A DNA stretch of 64,000 nucleotides. Source: Anthoceros angustus. Lineage: Eukaryota > Streptophyta > Anthocerotopsida > Anthocerotales > Anthocerotaceae. The stretch covers positions 188,402 to 252,401 of the forward strand of contig MU008213.1 of NCBI GenBank assembly GCA_010909165.1. The letters run 5' to 3'. The position numbers were made by a program, and so were the translations under genes. Under the pieces are notes generated by a model that ran no database searches, was not told the origin of the DNA, and saw only the letters and a program-made list of their open reading frames with translations. Within the stretch, counting starts at the first letter, position 1. Every line of letters begins with the position of its first letter. Below are positions 24,645 to 35,541 of this stretch, one piece after another.

Positions 24645-26744
24645 CTTAGACTGCACAACAAGGCGGCGGCCATGGTCAAGCCACGCGGGATACTAATCCT
24701 AGGTCACTCCATCACACCACCACACGACAAAAGCAGCAGCAGCCTGTGCATTACCGAAAGCTCCCTACTCCACCAAAGAAGCACACATACGTACTTACCT
24801 TATCCAACAACCCCCGCCGCCGACACTAGACAACAAGACTCCCATCCCATCCCATCCCCGGCCCTATCAGGCCATCCAGAAGCCACGAAGCAGACAAGCA
24901 TCCAACACCCCTGCCTAGCTCACAGCACCGCATTCAACACCAAAGCACCTCTTCTTGCGTCCAAAACCACGACGTACTAACCCCGAGCTACGCCAGCACG
25001 CAATGCTGGCACACAGGCCGGCCAAGCTGACACGAGTCTGTGCCAAGCGCAGGGGGACACAAACCTCATCCAGGTCACGCTCCACGTACCAGAGGTTTTC
25101 CTTCGCCGAGCACCGGACGTCCTTGCCACCAAATTCCGACTCACACCATCCGCCTCATGCAAGAGCGCATTCCAGTCCTGCGCCAGACTCGAATCCGCGC
25201 CACCTGCCTCCCCGATCTGCAGCCACTGCGCTGCTCGCAATCCAGCAATCCACGTGGCGGAAATCCACGGAGGATTCCCCGCGGCAGGGCCGGGGTCAGC
25301 CGCCGCCGCTCTCAGCGTGCGCGGGCGGGCTCCGCACCTCCATCTCCATCTCAGGAATTGAGAAGCGGCAGCGGGCTCTCCCGCGGGCTCCTGCGCGCGA
25401 CTCCGGCTCCCGGGCGCTGCAGATCTCGCTCTCGGCGGGGCTCGGCATCCGAGCTCGCGCAGCAGCGAGCGATGGCGGACAGACAGCCACCCGCAGGCGC
25501 GGCGGCAGCAGCAGCAGCAGCAGGGTCAGGAGCAGCAGCGAGGGCAGGTCGCAGGAGAGCAGGAAAGCAAAGCCAAGCCAGGAGGCGAGCCAGGCTGCCT
25601 GCCTCGCAAGTGGAGCAGCAACGGAGACCGGGGCGGCAAGCCGATGCGATTGCGCCCTGCTCTGCCCCTCTGCCCCTCTGCCCCTCGCCCCGCGGGCAGC
25701 CCGCACGGGAAAAGAAGGTATTCGCCCTCGCTGCCCGGCTGCCCGCCGGGCCGCCCGGCCCGCCCCAATCCTCAATGGAACCCCACCAAACCCCTGGCAG
25801 CTTGATGGGAAAGTAAATATCTCCCGGGCGAGCGGCTGCCCGCTGCGCGGCTGCCCGCGGCGGGTAGCCCCGGAATTCCCTGCCCGGTAATTACCGCGGT
25901 AGATTCTTGTCCACGTGTCGCCCGCACGCTCGAGCCCGTCTGAGGACCGGTCCCCGGGCGCGACCAAGACGGGAAGGCGCAGGAAGAGCAGATTCCTGAC
26001 GTGGCCGCCACGCGGCGGGCGCTGGACGGCCAGCCCCGAAGCAGCCCTGTGCCAAGTGGAGGGATGCGCCGGGCCGCGCCTGTTCCCATTGGCCGCCCCA
26101 ATCCGCCCGGCCGGGTTAGGGTTATCCGCTGCGCTGCGAGTGGAGTAGCGGCGGCGCGATGAGCGGCGTGGCACTTTCCGACGTGGCGTTCGCTGGGGCA
26201 CGATCCGGCGATGCCAATTGGCGAACCCGTCCCCCCCACGCCGACTGGGACGCCACCCTGGAAAATACTCGCCTTCGTCACCGTCTCTCCTCCGCCGGCC
26301 CCGGTCTCCCTCCACGTGGACCCCCATATCTCGCATTATCATTACGCGCACGCAAAATCCTCTACATATGTCCCAATTCCGCAAGCTTATACTCTACTTC
26401 CCTTCCCTTCGAAGACATAACAACACACAAGCCCCAGGATTTCTCCGCCCGGCATCGAATTTAACATGAATATAAATATATATACATATAATTGAGAATT
26501 ATATTTTATTAATTTCCTATTGACTTATATGATATTATATAGGAAATAATACATCTCCTGTCACGAAGGTGGGGCCTATCACGAAGACGCGGCCACAGCC
26601 CGCCCTGCCCTAGAGAGGATGCCCGTCATCGCCATGGGAGTCCAGCGTGTTGAAGTTCCAGCTCGCGTGCCCTTCTGTCTCGAAGTGCACCCCCCCCGGG
26701 GAAGCCCATGCTGATCTGAAATCCCCCTGCCCGGCCCGGCCCGG
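24645..26744 (-). promoter_or_regulatory. Leader and promoter region of the bZIP gene
   Basis: A probable intron acceptor precedes the bZIP start codon, so the 5' UTR is likely spliced. From 25.2 to 26.3 kb the DNA is very GC-rich, with CAG/CTG and GCC runs, and is open in several frames on both strands at once. I take this as low-complexity leader and promoter DNA and not as coding. AT-rich sequence from 26.46 to 26.55 kb ends the block. No TATA box can be assigned confidently. Confidence 0.4.
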
Positions 26745-27203
26745 CCCGCCGGTCGTTGGCATTCATCCGATCACACATGATGTTCCTGGTGATGGGATCA
26801 TGGCACCACATCAGGGCTCGGAGGTTGGATGGCGATGGTGAAGGTGAAGCACTGTCGGCCGGTGAGGCAGCGCCCTGGGAGGCAGCCTCTCCGTCAGCCT
26901 TTCCAGCTGATTCCAGGCCTGCCATCGTTGTCAAGACTGCTGCGAACATGTACCGCTTACGGCAGTGAGGAGCTTCTGCTTCTCATCCGTCTGAGCCTCT
27001 GCGGCCGAGAAAAGGGAGATAGCCTCCTCGAAGATGATCTGGCCCGGTTGTGACTGAAATTGAAGGAAAACTGGCAGCCACAGCGCTTGCAACCATCTCT
27101 TTCAGCAAAGCATCCTGGAGAGTGAAGACTCGCAGCAGGTTGTGCACTCGCGGCAAAGCCGCTTGACACTCGCATTGCCCCTCCTTGCTGTCAATTGCCA
27201 CTC
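26745..27203 (-). pseudogene. Truncated, frameshifted paralogue of the U-box/EF-hand gene
   Basis: Read on the minus strand, this repeats the middle of the gene at 29157-31776. The block ALPRVHNLLRVFT matches [13 protein letters not shown]. The block SQPGQIIFEEAISLFSAAEAQ matches [19 protein letters not shown]. The block LMWCHDPITRNIMCD matches [15 protein letters not shown] at the start of the U-box. The first and second blocks lie in different frames, with one extra base near 27070. The similarity stops after the first third of the U-box, and no EF-hand follows. The exon border before the first block (near 27203) matches the intron acceptor of the intact gene at 29799, so this was a genomic copy and not a retrocopy. 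Confidence 0.75.
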
Positions 27204-29156
27204 GCCTGCATTTGCCTTTATGTCAGACGCCGAGACGCAGATGCGGGATGTCAGGAAAACCTTCAGCAAAGTTTCAGCGGTCAGAGCTGGGAATTACCAG
27301 ATGACAGAGGAAGCAACAGGCACTGCATGAGGAAGAGGCGATTGAGAAAGCCGTGAGGGCAGACTCTGAGCGGACAGTGCTCTTTCAGCACAGGCATCCT
27401 CGCATCCAGAGTAAAGTAAAGGGGACTAGTCACCTTGGAAGATACACGTCCCGTTGAACCGAGGAGTCTCTTCAGGAATCGGTGGGGCTTTGGGAGGCAC
27501 CTGGCCTTGAAGGAGTAGCCTGCGCTGAAGAGAAATTCTCTCCGGACAAAATGAAGAGACAATCAAAAAGCTTTGCTCGTTTTTCTAGAAGCATATTTAT
27601 GTGTTACATGGGCTGCCTATGCAAATTGTGAGCGACTTGGACATCCCAGATTTATTGCACAATTTACAATTTTGACAACACTTTATAAAGAGTTTAAGAA
27701 TGCACTTGAGCACAGTGAACAGAATCCGAGGAGAATACTTGTCACCAGAATCCAAGAAACGTGCAGATCGATGGACCAACTAGACTGGAAGTCTCCATTT
27801 ACTAGACTGGAATAATCAACAGAGCGGATGGATCTTGTTGCACATATGCAGCCAGCGAAGCGGATGGATCTTGTTGCACATCTGCAGCCAGCGAGCGGAT
27901 GGATCAAGTCAAGCTAATCTTGACCTTGAAAATGTCCAAGTATCAAATACCTTGATCACTGCGCATTGATATGTCAGCAGAAGGATCCGCATCCTCTGAG
28001 GTTTTTGAACTTTACTTCGTCTCCACCGGAGTGGCTCTAGCTAGATCATGATGCTCCTGTCGTGCCAGATGATCAGCACTCTCACGTTGAGTGCTCTTCC
28101 GACTACTGGGAGATGTGTGCCCTCTAGCAGCCAGGTCTTGGCACCAGGAAGTGGGCTGTTGACAACACTTGTAGCTACGGTGCTCACACGCAGACGTATA
28201 ATCGCCCCTGCTCACATGAGAGCAAGGCCAGACTCACTGGGATGAATGGCGCCAGGTTTCCTCGTCTGGCTGACTGCCGTCTTCCTGCATCCCGACTCCC
28301 CGCATACTGTAAGAAGGAACCCTGCCTGAACCAAGATGTGGCACCACCTCCTCCTCATGCTCCTCTTGATCATGAGTACACCAAGCACCCCTGTTGCGGA
28401 GACCTAACGAGACCACCGTGACCAGTGGCAGTTGAACCGGCTGGAGCAAATCACTGGAAAAGGAGAGAAGGTCTGCGGCGATGCTGAGCAGAACAACATG
28501 TCCTCGTCAGCGACAGGCAGGGCAGACCAGCCTAGTGCAAAGCAGGCAGGGCACCGGCAGACCGGCGGGAAAAAGGCGCCATCGAAGGAGACGCGAACAA
28601 GGATTGGCATCCATTTCTAGAGGTTTTACAGGGATTTGCTGGCCTGAGCTTGGAGCAGCCTGGACTGGTTGTGCATTGAGATTGTGTGTGTGCTGAAATG
28701 AGCCCGAATCGGTTCTGCATTGCGATTGCGTGAGCCCGAATGCGGGAGGTGCAAGTGGCGTCGGCTGGACGTGCGCGCTCTGGGGCACTGGTACCCACGA
28801 CGACTGTATGTCAGGCAAATGGGCACGGAAGGGAAAGGGATTTTGCCCCCCGACCGCATTGGTGCGACTTGGATCCGTCTGCTGTTTGGTGGGCCCACGA
28901 GACTTGGTCCTGATGCTCTGCTTCCTCCCAAACTTCCTTGCGTGTGAGCTTCATATCAGCTTTGCTTTTCCTACTTTGCCTGATGGAGCTCTCTCGGGGT
29001 GGTCGGCGCGGATCCTGCACCTACGACTGAGCGCCAGGCTGAAATCCCGGTCTGCGGCCGAGCTCGATCGGGCTCTGATCCGATTCCGGACTGGGCTACG
29101 GGACCATAAGACCCTCACGGCTGGTGGATGCGTTCGGTTAGCAAGGGGGTGCAGGA
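27204..29156. other. Spacer between the pseudogene and the U-box/EF-hand gene
   Basis: Further upstream exons of the pseudogene may lie at 27.2-27.6 kb, but I could not align them. A short tandem repeat lies at 27822-27905. Open frames around 28.0-28.6 kb are short and unassigned. The promoter of the plus-strand gene should lie at the right end; no TATA box was confidently found. Confidence 0.4.
27822..27905. repeat. Short tandem repeat, about 35-bp unit
   Basis: The phrase GCGGATGGATCTTGTTGCAC followed by a CAGCCAGCG tail occurs twice, then a third partial unit. Confidence 0.85.
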
Positions 29157-30218
29157 ATGGGGCTTCCGGAGGGTCCGGTGAAGGCGGCCATCTCTGCTGC
29201 GGAGACGCTGCTGAGGATCCTGCTCTTGGGCAAGGGATTGTGGGATCAGCAGCATGATGGCGGCGGCGGTACGGATGATGTCGCGGTGGAGCTCAATGCG
29301 TTTATGCGGAATCTGGAGGACAACATCCAGGTGCTGAGTGGCAACACCTTGATGCACAAAAACGCCGCAACATGGGCCAATGGTACGCGCAGCGCCGTGG
29401 GGTTTCACCAATTTTCACCGACCTCGGGCCTGGACGGAAGAGGGCACTTGAGCTGAGGTGTGGTGTGGTTTTGTCGTGCGTGCTTGTTTGCAGAGGCGTT
29501 GCTGGTGGATCTGCGGGACGGAGCCAAGGAGGCGCATAAGATCCTGGGCAAGGGCTTCTTTGAGTCGGTCTGGGATGCCAAGAAGGTGTACTCGGAGCTG
29601 CGGCTGCTGCGTGAGCGCGTCGTCACCCCTTTCCAGATTGCCATCTTGTTCACTGCCTTGGATGTGGGTGGCTTTCACAACTCTTCTAAGCTTGTTGTTT
29701 GGTTGCAAGCTCGGAGGAGGTTTGCGATTCCTGTGCTTGGGTGCACTGCGAGGTGGAGTGACAATATGCTTCTTCGCTTGGTTGGGGCTTGGGTGCAGGT
29801 GGAAATCGAGAACCCTGACAACAAGGAGGAGTTCGAATCCGCCTTGTCTAGGGTTCAAAGCCTTCTCAAGGCCCTGACAAGCAGCAGCGCTGCATCCCTC
29901 AAGGATGTCCTGCAACAAGAGCTGCAAGGGCTGTGGCAACCTGTGCGGGCTGAGATGCAGGCGCGTCCCAACCAAATCGACGAGGCCCTCTTCTTCCTCA
30001 AGGCATCAGACCCTCAGATTGATGCTGTGCGGCAGTTCTTCTCTGGAGTAAGCCGGATAAAGCTTTATCTCTTGCTGCAGCTGGTGGGTTATGGCCACAT
30101 TGCAACACCGTATCCCGTGTGATTGGTACTAATGGGGCTCGTGTGCTGCTGTATATGTTGGAGTGAAGATTGTGGCGGAACTGGAGGCGGAGAAGAGCAA
30201 GAGGGAAGCCACTGCCAG

Positions 30219-30249
<31 letters not shown>

Positions 30250-30929
30250 CCTGCGCCCCACAGCAGCAACTCCTCTAAGAAGATTCCGGCAACAGACACC
30301 CTGAAGTGGTACCACGACCCCGTCACCTGGGAGGTGATGTGCGATCCCGTAAAGGGCAGCGACGGCCGGACATACGACAGATGGACCTTCATCGACCACG
30401 CCAGCAGCATGAAGCGCAGCCCCTTCGACCGCAGGGAGGATCGACCCCTCAAGGTCGAGTTCGACGACATCGACGCCCGCAGCAGGCTCTTTTCCAAATT
30501 CCCGGAGCAGGAAGAGAAGTACCGGCAACGGCGGAAGGAGTACCGGGCGGAGGCGCTGCGGCTGGCCGGGCAGCGGCTGTGCGGAGACGCGCTGCTGATG
30601 CTCCACAACGTGCTCTCCTGGGCGGAGGACGACCAGGAATGCAAGGCCAAGAAGCAGGAGCTGCAGGCCCGGTTCCCGAACCTCACGCCCGAGAAGGTGG
30701 GCGAGTTCAAGGAAGCCTTCGTCCTGTTCGACCGCGACGGGGACGGGGGCATCTCCATCGACGAGCTGGGCGTAGCGATGCGGCTGGTGGGCACCAGCCC
30801 CACCGAAGCGGAGCTGCAGGCCGCGATGCGCGAGGCGGATGTGGACGGGGACGGGAAGATCGACAGCCTGGAATTCCTCAACCTCATGTTCCAGGAGAAC
30901 GAGGGGAGGTCGGGATCGCCGCCGCCGCC

Positions 30930-30982
<53 letters not shown>

Positions 30983-31776
30983 TGACCGTAGAGCAGATGG
31001 CTCGGCTGAAGGAGGCCTTCGACGTGTTCGACAGGGACGGGGACGGGCAGATCTCGGCGCAGGAGCTGGGCACGGCGATGCGGCTGCTGGGCCACAACCT
31101 GACCCCGGCGGCGCTGCAAGAGCTCATGGACGAGGCGGACCGGGACGGGAGCGGGACGGTGGACTTCCCGGAGTTCCTGGCCATGACGCTGCGCGACGAC
31201 GGCGCCGTCACCGACTCGCAGCAGCAGCAGCGGCAGCAGCAGCAGCAGCGGCTGGTGATGACGCCGGACCAGGTGGTGCGCTACACGGAGCTCTTCGCCA
31301 TGGTGGACGGGAACGGCGACGGGAGCATCAGCGCGCGCGAGCTCAGCTCCGCGCTGCGGCTGCTGGGGCACGACGCGAGCGAGGCCGCGGCCGCGGCCTT
31401 GATCCAGGAGGTCGACATGGACGGGAACGGGAGCCTGAATCTGGCGGAGTTCCTCATCTTCATCGCCAAGTACAGCGGCGACGAGGGAGGCGAGACGCCC
31501 ACGCCCACGCCCACGCCCACGCCGCCGCAGCAGGAGGCGGATCCGGCGCTGACGGCGGCGCAGATCGCGCGGTACCGGGAGCTGTTTGGCGTGATCGATC
31601 GGAACGGCGACGGGCTCATCACGGCGCAGGAGCTGGGGGTTGCGCTGCGCCTCGCGGGCGAAAGCGCGGACGACGCCCAGCTGCAGGCTGCCATGGACGC
31701 TTACGACCGGAACGGGAACGGGACGCTGGAGTTGTCGGAGTTCCTGCACTTCATGGCGGCGCAGGAGCGGCCCTAG
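29157..31776 (+). CDS. U-box-like protein with eight EF-hands and a helical N-terminus
   Basis: Probable calcium-binding, E3-ligase-like protein; its function is not known to me. Exons: 29157-29382; 29494 to about 29618 or 29663 (donor unresolved, both in phase); 29799-30047; 30169-31776; about 735-750 residues. The first three exons encode amphipathic helices. Exon 4 begins with an Ala run, then a U-box-like fold (30310-30490: [12 protein letters not shown], then GRTYDRW and SPFDR). Eight canonical EF-hand loops follow as four pairs: [84 protein letters not shown] and [12 protein letters not shown]. All keep the calcium-coordinating residues. The pairs are joined by a 16-Gln run, a second Gln-rich linker and a Thr-Pro repeat. 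A broken inverted paralogue lies 2 kb upstream. Confidence 0.85.
30934..30981 (+). repeat. Uninterrupted (CAG)16 coding microsatellite
   Basis: Sixteen pure CAG codons encode the polyglutamine linker between the first and second EF-hand pairs. A shorter, CGG-interrupted CAG run at 31216-31248 encodes the next linker. Pure runs of this kind are prone to length change. Confidence 0.95.
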
Positions 31777-32159
31777 CAGGAGTAGCCTCGCCTGAGGCCT
31801 GAGGCCTGAGGTGAGGAGCTCGGCTCACGCCGCCGCAGCTCCGCGACTTTCTCTTTTGAATCAATTTTCACTACTTAGTACATAATAAAAATGAATAATC
31901 ATCTTTCTCTAATTTTGTTTATCATCATCATTTGGAGTATTTTGCATCATATTCTAAATTTTTAATTCATTTTAATTTATTTAGATATAACATAAATATT
32001 CATATATATTATATCTAAATAAATATTTAGATATATCCGTGACTTTCTTCATGTGGTCTATCGGGATGATTTGTGACCACCTCGGGAACTACTTTACTCC
32101 CGAAGATCCTTCAAGTGTTTTTTAGAACGTTTTACTCAGGCAGCGACTGTGGCGAGGGT
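31777..32159. other. 3' flank of the U-box/EF-hand gene
   Basis: GC-rich for about 80 bases, then AT-rich without open frames. An AATAAA-like signal (cataataaaaatg) lies near 31885. Nothing else is seen. Confidence 0.5.
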
Positions 32160-32740
32160 TGAGACTCCCCATCGAATTTCCCAGCTATTGCATGCTACAG
32201 CTAGCATGTTATTGGCTATAGAAAAGCCCATACTAGGGGTGCCCCCTATCGCCATGGGGTAGGCATTCTTACAATCGACTCATTAGCTGCGGCATTGCCC
32301 TCCAACTCCGGGAGCAGTTCCACGCTCATCTTAGCCCCCATCAATTTGGGATTGCCACTCCAAGGGGTTGTGAGTCGGTGGCCTTCGGTGTTGAGGCCGT
32401 TCTTAAGTCACATCCGGATTGGGTTACTCTGGAGGTCGATGTTGAAGACGCTCTCAAAACTATCTCTAGGGCGGCCATTTTCACCGAGCTCAAGGACGCA
32501 GGCGAGCAGCCGGCAAGTCTTGTCCCATTTGTTCGTTTCTTCTGTTGTTCCCCGTCTAACCTTTATTATCACCATGGTCCCTCAACGGAACGAATCTCCG
32601 TGTTGGACTTGGCGACGGAAACTAGGGTCCCTCATAGGTGCCCTCTTCGCCATGGCACACTTCAGGGTACTACCTCCTCAGTTTGGGAGTGTGTATATCC
32701 GGATGATACTCATCTCCTGTGGCCGGGGGATAAGATGAAG
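32160..32740 (+). mobile_element. Non-LTR reverse transcriptase fragment (fingers/palm)
   Basis: Pieces in different frames give a degenerate reverse transcriptase: QLREQFHAHLSPHQFGIATP, then HPDWVTLEVDVEDALKTISR (RT motif A region with the catalytic Asp in VDV), then VPFVRF, and a region with YPDDTH in place of the catalytic Y/FxDD box. The family is a LINE-like RT found in plants. Several frameshifts and stops show that it is dead. A downstream RT part lies at 33790-34192. Confidence 0.75.
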
Positions 32741-33789
32741 GAACAGTGTCTGGATAGAAAGGGTTTCTCCAATAACCCTTTTTTGCAAACAGACTTCCAC
32801 AAACCCCAAACGTATTTGATTTTAAACTTTATCAAGTTCTAAGGTTTCCTAAAAAAAGGTCATTCTCACGACCAGCACATGTACAAACATTTTAGGGCCC
32901 GTGCTATGAATTTGGTACACAAACTTGTTTGTGCACCAATCTTTCACTCGTAATAGTCAATCCTAAGACTATACTCTAGGAATTTGACAGGACTTTGTTT
33001 CTTAGATATTGGGACGATAATATCTTCGCTGACCTAATGCTCTTGATTCGCGTGTAGTGCGAGAATGAGATTGGTATGATCTGCACTTGGAGCTGGGCTT
33101 AGGCCAAACATCTCTTGATTCAAAAGATGCAAAAGGTTCTCACTACTAGTTCAAAGTTTTCATCACTAAGAAAAAAGATGAGGGCTAAGTCAAGATGAGC
33201 ACATATTCGGAATAGGAGGGTGCACAAAAAGGGTTGAAAACGCCAAAAGGAACGCTTTAAAACAAAAAACAAACATAAAATAGAATATGAAAAAATGCAA
33301 AATCTGCCAAAATTTTAGGGCAAGTGCATGCACTTGCCTCTGAAAATTGAATTTTTTGGATATTTTTTGAAGTTTTTGGATTTTTTGCCCCTTTTTTCTA
33401 GGAATGAACCATCTGGGAATGTACTAAGGTTTATATAGTTCATGCCCCTATGGCCTTCTTGACCCACGAAGGGGGCCACGGGAGTCCACATCTCGCTCCG
33501 TCCGTTTTCTAAGAGAAATGCCTCTATTGGATGAACGACAGAACTTCAGAACTAGCGTGTGACTAACGGTTTTAATTCTCTTCACCCCTTCAAAATCGCG
33601 ATGCCCACCCGTGGATGTGGCACATAGTGACTAAATGAACATATAGAGTGCGGCGCCACGGGTTTGAATATCGTATTTAAATTAACAAACACCCTTACAA
33701 ACACCCTAAAAAAAAGCGAATGCGCGTTTTTGCCCAAAATAAGATGAGATTTTAGCCATAACCTGTTTTTGCCAGAGAAACCTCTTTCC
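32741..33789. other. AT-rich sequence separating two RT fragments
   Basis: About 1 kb without coding potential lies between two parts of one reverse transcriptase. It may be an inserted element or decayed element sequence. I see no terminal repeats that would define an insertion. Confidence 0.4.
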
Positions 33790-34192
33790 ACCTAGATGTT
33801 GTTAAGGAAGCTTTCGAACTCTTCTCCGTTGAACTCTCCCGCCCAGGTTTGAAGGTGAAGATCTAGAAGTGCAAGGTCCAGTCCTTGTCGGGTGTTACGC
33901 CCTCTCTTCTATATTCCGAGGGAAATATTGCTTCTCTGCAGGGATTTCGCATTTTAAGGGTTCCAGTGAGGTCCCATGACTTCATAGAGGAGTAGGTGGA
34001 CACTACTTTCATGGAGGACTTAGCGCACACTGGCGACCTTTTTCCATTATGGGTCCCACAAGTGGCGTTTGATATCCTCTCTTCTTGCTTCACGCGTCGC
34101 CTAGGATACCTTATTCGAACCGTGCCTCCCTCTCTGACTTTTCTATCTAGCCTAAGGGACTCCAATAGGAGGCCATCGCATTGCTACACATG
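33790..34192 (+). mobile_element. Non-LTR reverse transcriptase fragment (downstream part)
   Basis: Translated pieces AFELFSVELSRPGLKVKI, FRILRVPVRSHDFIEE, DLAHTGDLFPL and FTRRLGYLIRTVPPS follow the order of the region after the YxDD box in the same plant RT family as 32160-32740. A stop codon and a frame change break it. The orientation and order are right for a single element split by about 1 kb. Confidence 0.65.
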
Positions 34193-34266
34193 ACGCAGTC
34201 CAAGACGTCATGTTCTCCATTACAAGGGAGAACTAATGGAATATAGCTTATTTTGGAATAGATATG

Positions 34267-34470
34267 TGTTAAAACATAATGGTGATTTCAGATACAATTA
34301 AATTAGGTTTAGTTTTATTATTTGTTAATTAATAACCATCAATAACCGTTTTTGTATAAGACCCTTTCTTTGTATGTAATTTGTATGATCTTGCGATTCG
34401 AACTTGCTCTCGTCCCTCTTGGTTACCACTTGCATGATCTTCACACATGCGATCCTAGGCTACCAACTTC
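34267..34470 (+). mobile_element. Putative 5' LTR of a Ty1-copia element
   Basis: A stretch starting TGTTAAAACATAATGG and ending just before the primer-binding site has the size and TG start of a short copia LTR. No second LTR was found downstream, so the boundaries rest on the primer-binding site alone. Confidence 0.45.
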
Positions 34471-34474
34471 TTTA

Positions 34475-34486
34475 TGGTATCAGAGC
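34475..34486 (+). promoter_or_regulatory. Copia primer-binding site (initiator tRNA-Met)
   Basis: TGGTATCAGAGC is the standard plant Ty1-copia primer-binding site, complementary to the 3' end of initiator tRNA-Met. It marks the end of the 5' LTR and gives the element's direction (+). Confidence 0.85.
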
Positions 34487-35541
34487 CTTGATTCTGCTCA
34501 TCCCCCAAGTAGCTAATCCTCATGGAGTAGTTATGCTTCTCTCCAAAAAAAAAAAAAAAGGAAGAGGAGAGTACATTCCACTTGCCTCCAATCAAGCAAA
34601 GTAGCAAACATTGAAGCATATAGAGCAACGCAGAAAACAGATGATGAGGGTTGCAACACGACGGGGAGACACATAGGTCGATGAAAGTGCGGACCAACTC
34701 CACTTCCTGGAAAAATGCAGCAGGCGTCCCGCGACATTCTTGCCCGGAAGGAGAACACAAACCGCATGGCAGTTCAGCGATTTCAAGACTTTCGCACGCA
34801 GAGGCCCAGTGATCCGCCCAATCAACCCGGGAATTCGCCACAATTCAAAGGTGATGCTGGCCGTTCTGATCGCGATGTGGGGGCGTATGGCGTCGGTATT
34901 GAGTGGCGGGCACATTTTGAAAATGAGGAATCCGTGTTCGGAAGCATCTCGAGACAATTTTTGCATGTTGGTGACTTGCCACCGTGTTCACGAAGCTAGC
35001 TACCCGGGATCAAATTCATAAACAAGTAGGTACATATTGCGGGCGCGTAGCGCCACGGAGATTGAGTCACGGGCGATCGCTGATGCCGCAAATTGAGGCG
35101 TCGTGCACCACGGCCCGCACAGGCGCGCGGCTTCATGGCAGCGCGGCCGACGCCCGATGGACTAAATAAATAATTAAAAAAAGGGGTATCAAACCTCAGG
35201 GCTCTGCATGTGACGGGAATCGAACTCGGGTGGCGCACGCGAAAGGCTGGGTTACTAAACCACTATACGTTTCTTGACATACATTTGCTTTTATTTAATT
35301 GATATACACTAGCTTAGTTCCTTTACATCATTGTAGTTGTAATATGCTTCGGTACTAATCATTCCTTTTTATGTATTTTGATCTCAATTATGATAGTGAT
35401 GATAGTGAAGCATTCAGTACATTGTTTGGCAATTTATTTGAAACATTGTTTGGTAATTTATTTGAAACTTTAGAGATAGAAACTCGTGTAGAGTATTCTA
35501 TATGGGATTTTTCTCCACAAGCTGTACAATCTAGATTAAGC
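34487..35541. other. Disrupted leader of the copia element
   Basis: Between the primer-binding site and gag lie a poly-A run (near 34545), an unassigned stretch with open frames on both strands, a GC-rich patch (35.03-35.17 kb) and a tRNA-like sequence. Insertions of unrelated material into the leader are likely. Confidence 0.4.
35203..35280 (-). repeat. tRNA-derived sequence (degenerate tRNA-Glu/Asp-like, SINE or pseudo-tRNA)
   Basis: On the minus strand a box A-like GTATAGTGGTTTAGTA is followed, at tRNA spacing, by a box B AGTTCGATTCCCG, with an anticodon-loop-like CCTTTCGCG (TTC). The order and spacing fit a tRNA, but the acceptor stem does not pair well. It is followed on the minus strand by an A/T-rich tail, as expected of a tRNA-derived SINE. 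A functional tRNA gene is unlikely. Confidence 0.5.

Noticed and set aside
24955..26384. Several open frames of 260-360 codons on both strands
   Set aside because: All are Arg/Pro/Ala/Gly-rich and overlap one another in GC-rich, CAG-rich DNA. No domain was seen, and they fit the bZIP leader/promoter better.
29998..31749. Long minus-strand open frame of about 580 codons
   Set aside because: It is the antisense shadow of the EF-hand gene. Its Leu/Arg/Val repeats mirror CAG and Asp/Gly codons, and it has no domain.
30306..31802. Second plus-strand frame of about 500 codons over the EF-hand exon
   Set aside because: Gly/Ala/Arg-rich out-of-frame shadow of GC-rich coding sequence. The EF-hand frame has eight intact motifs.
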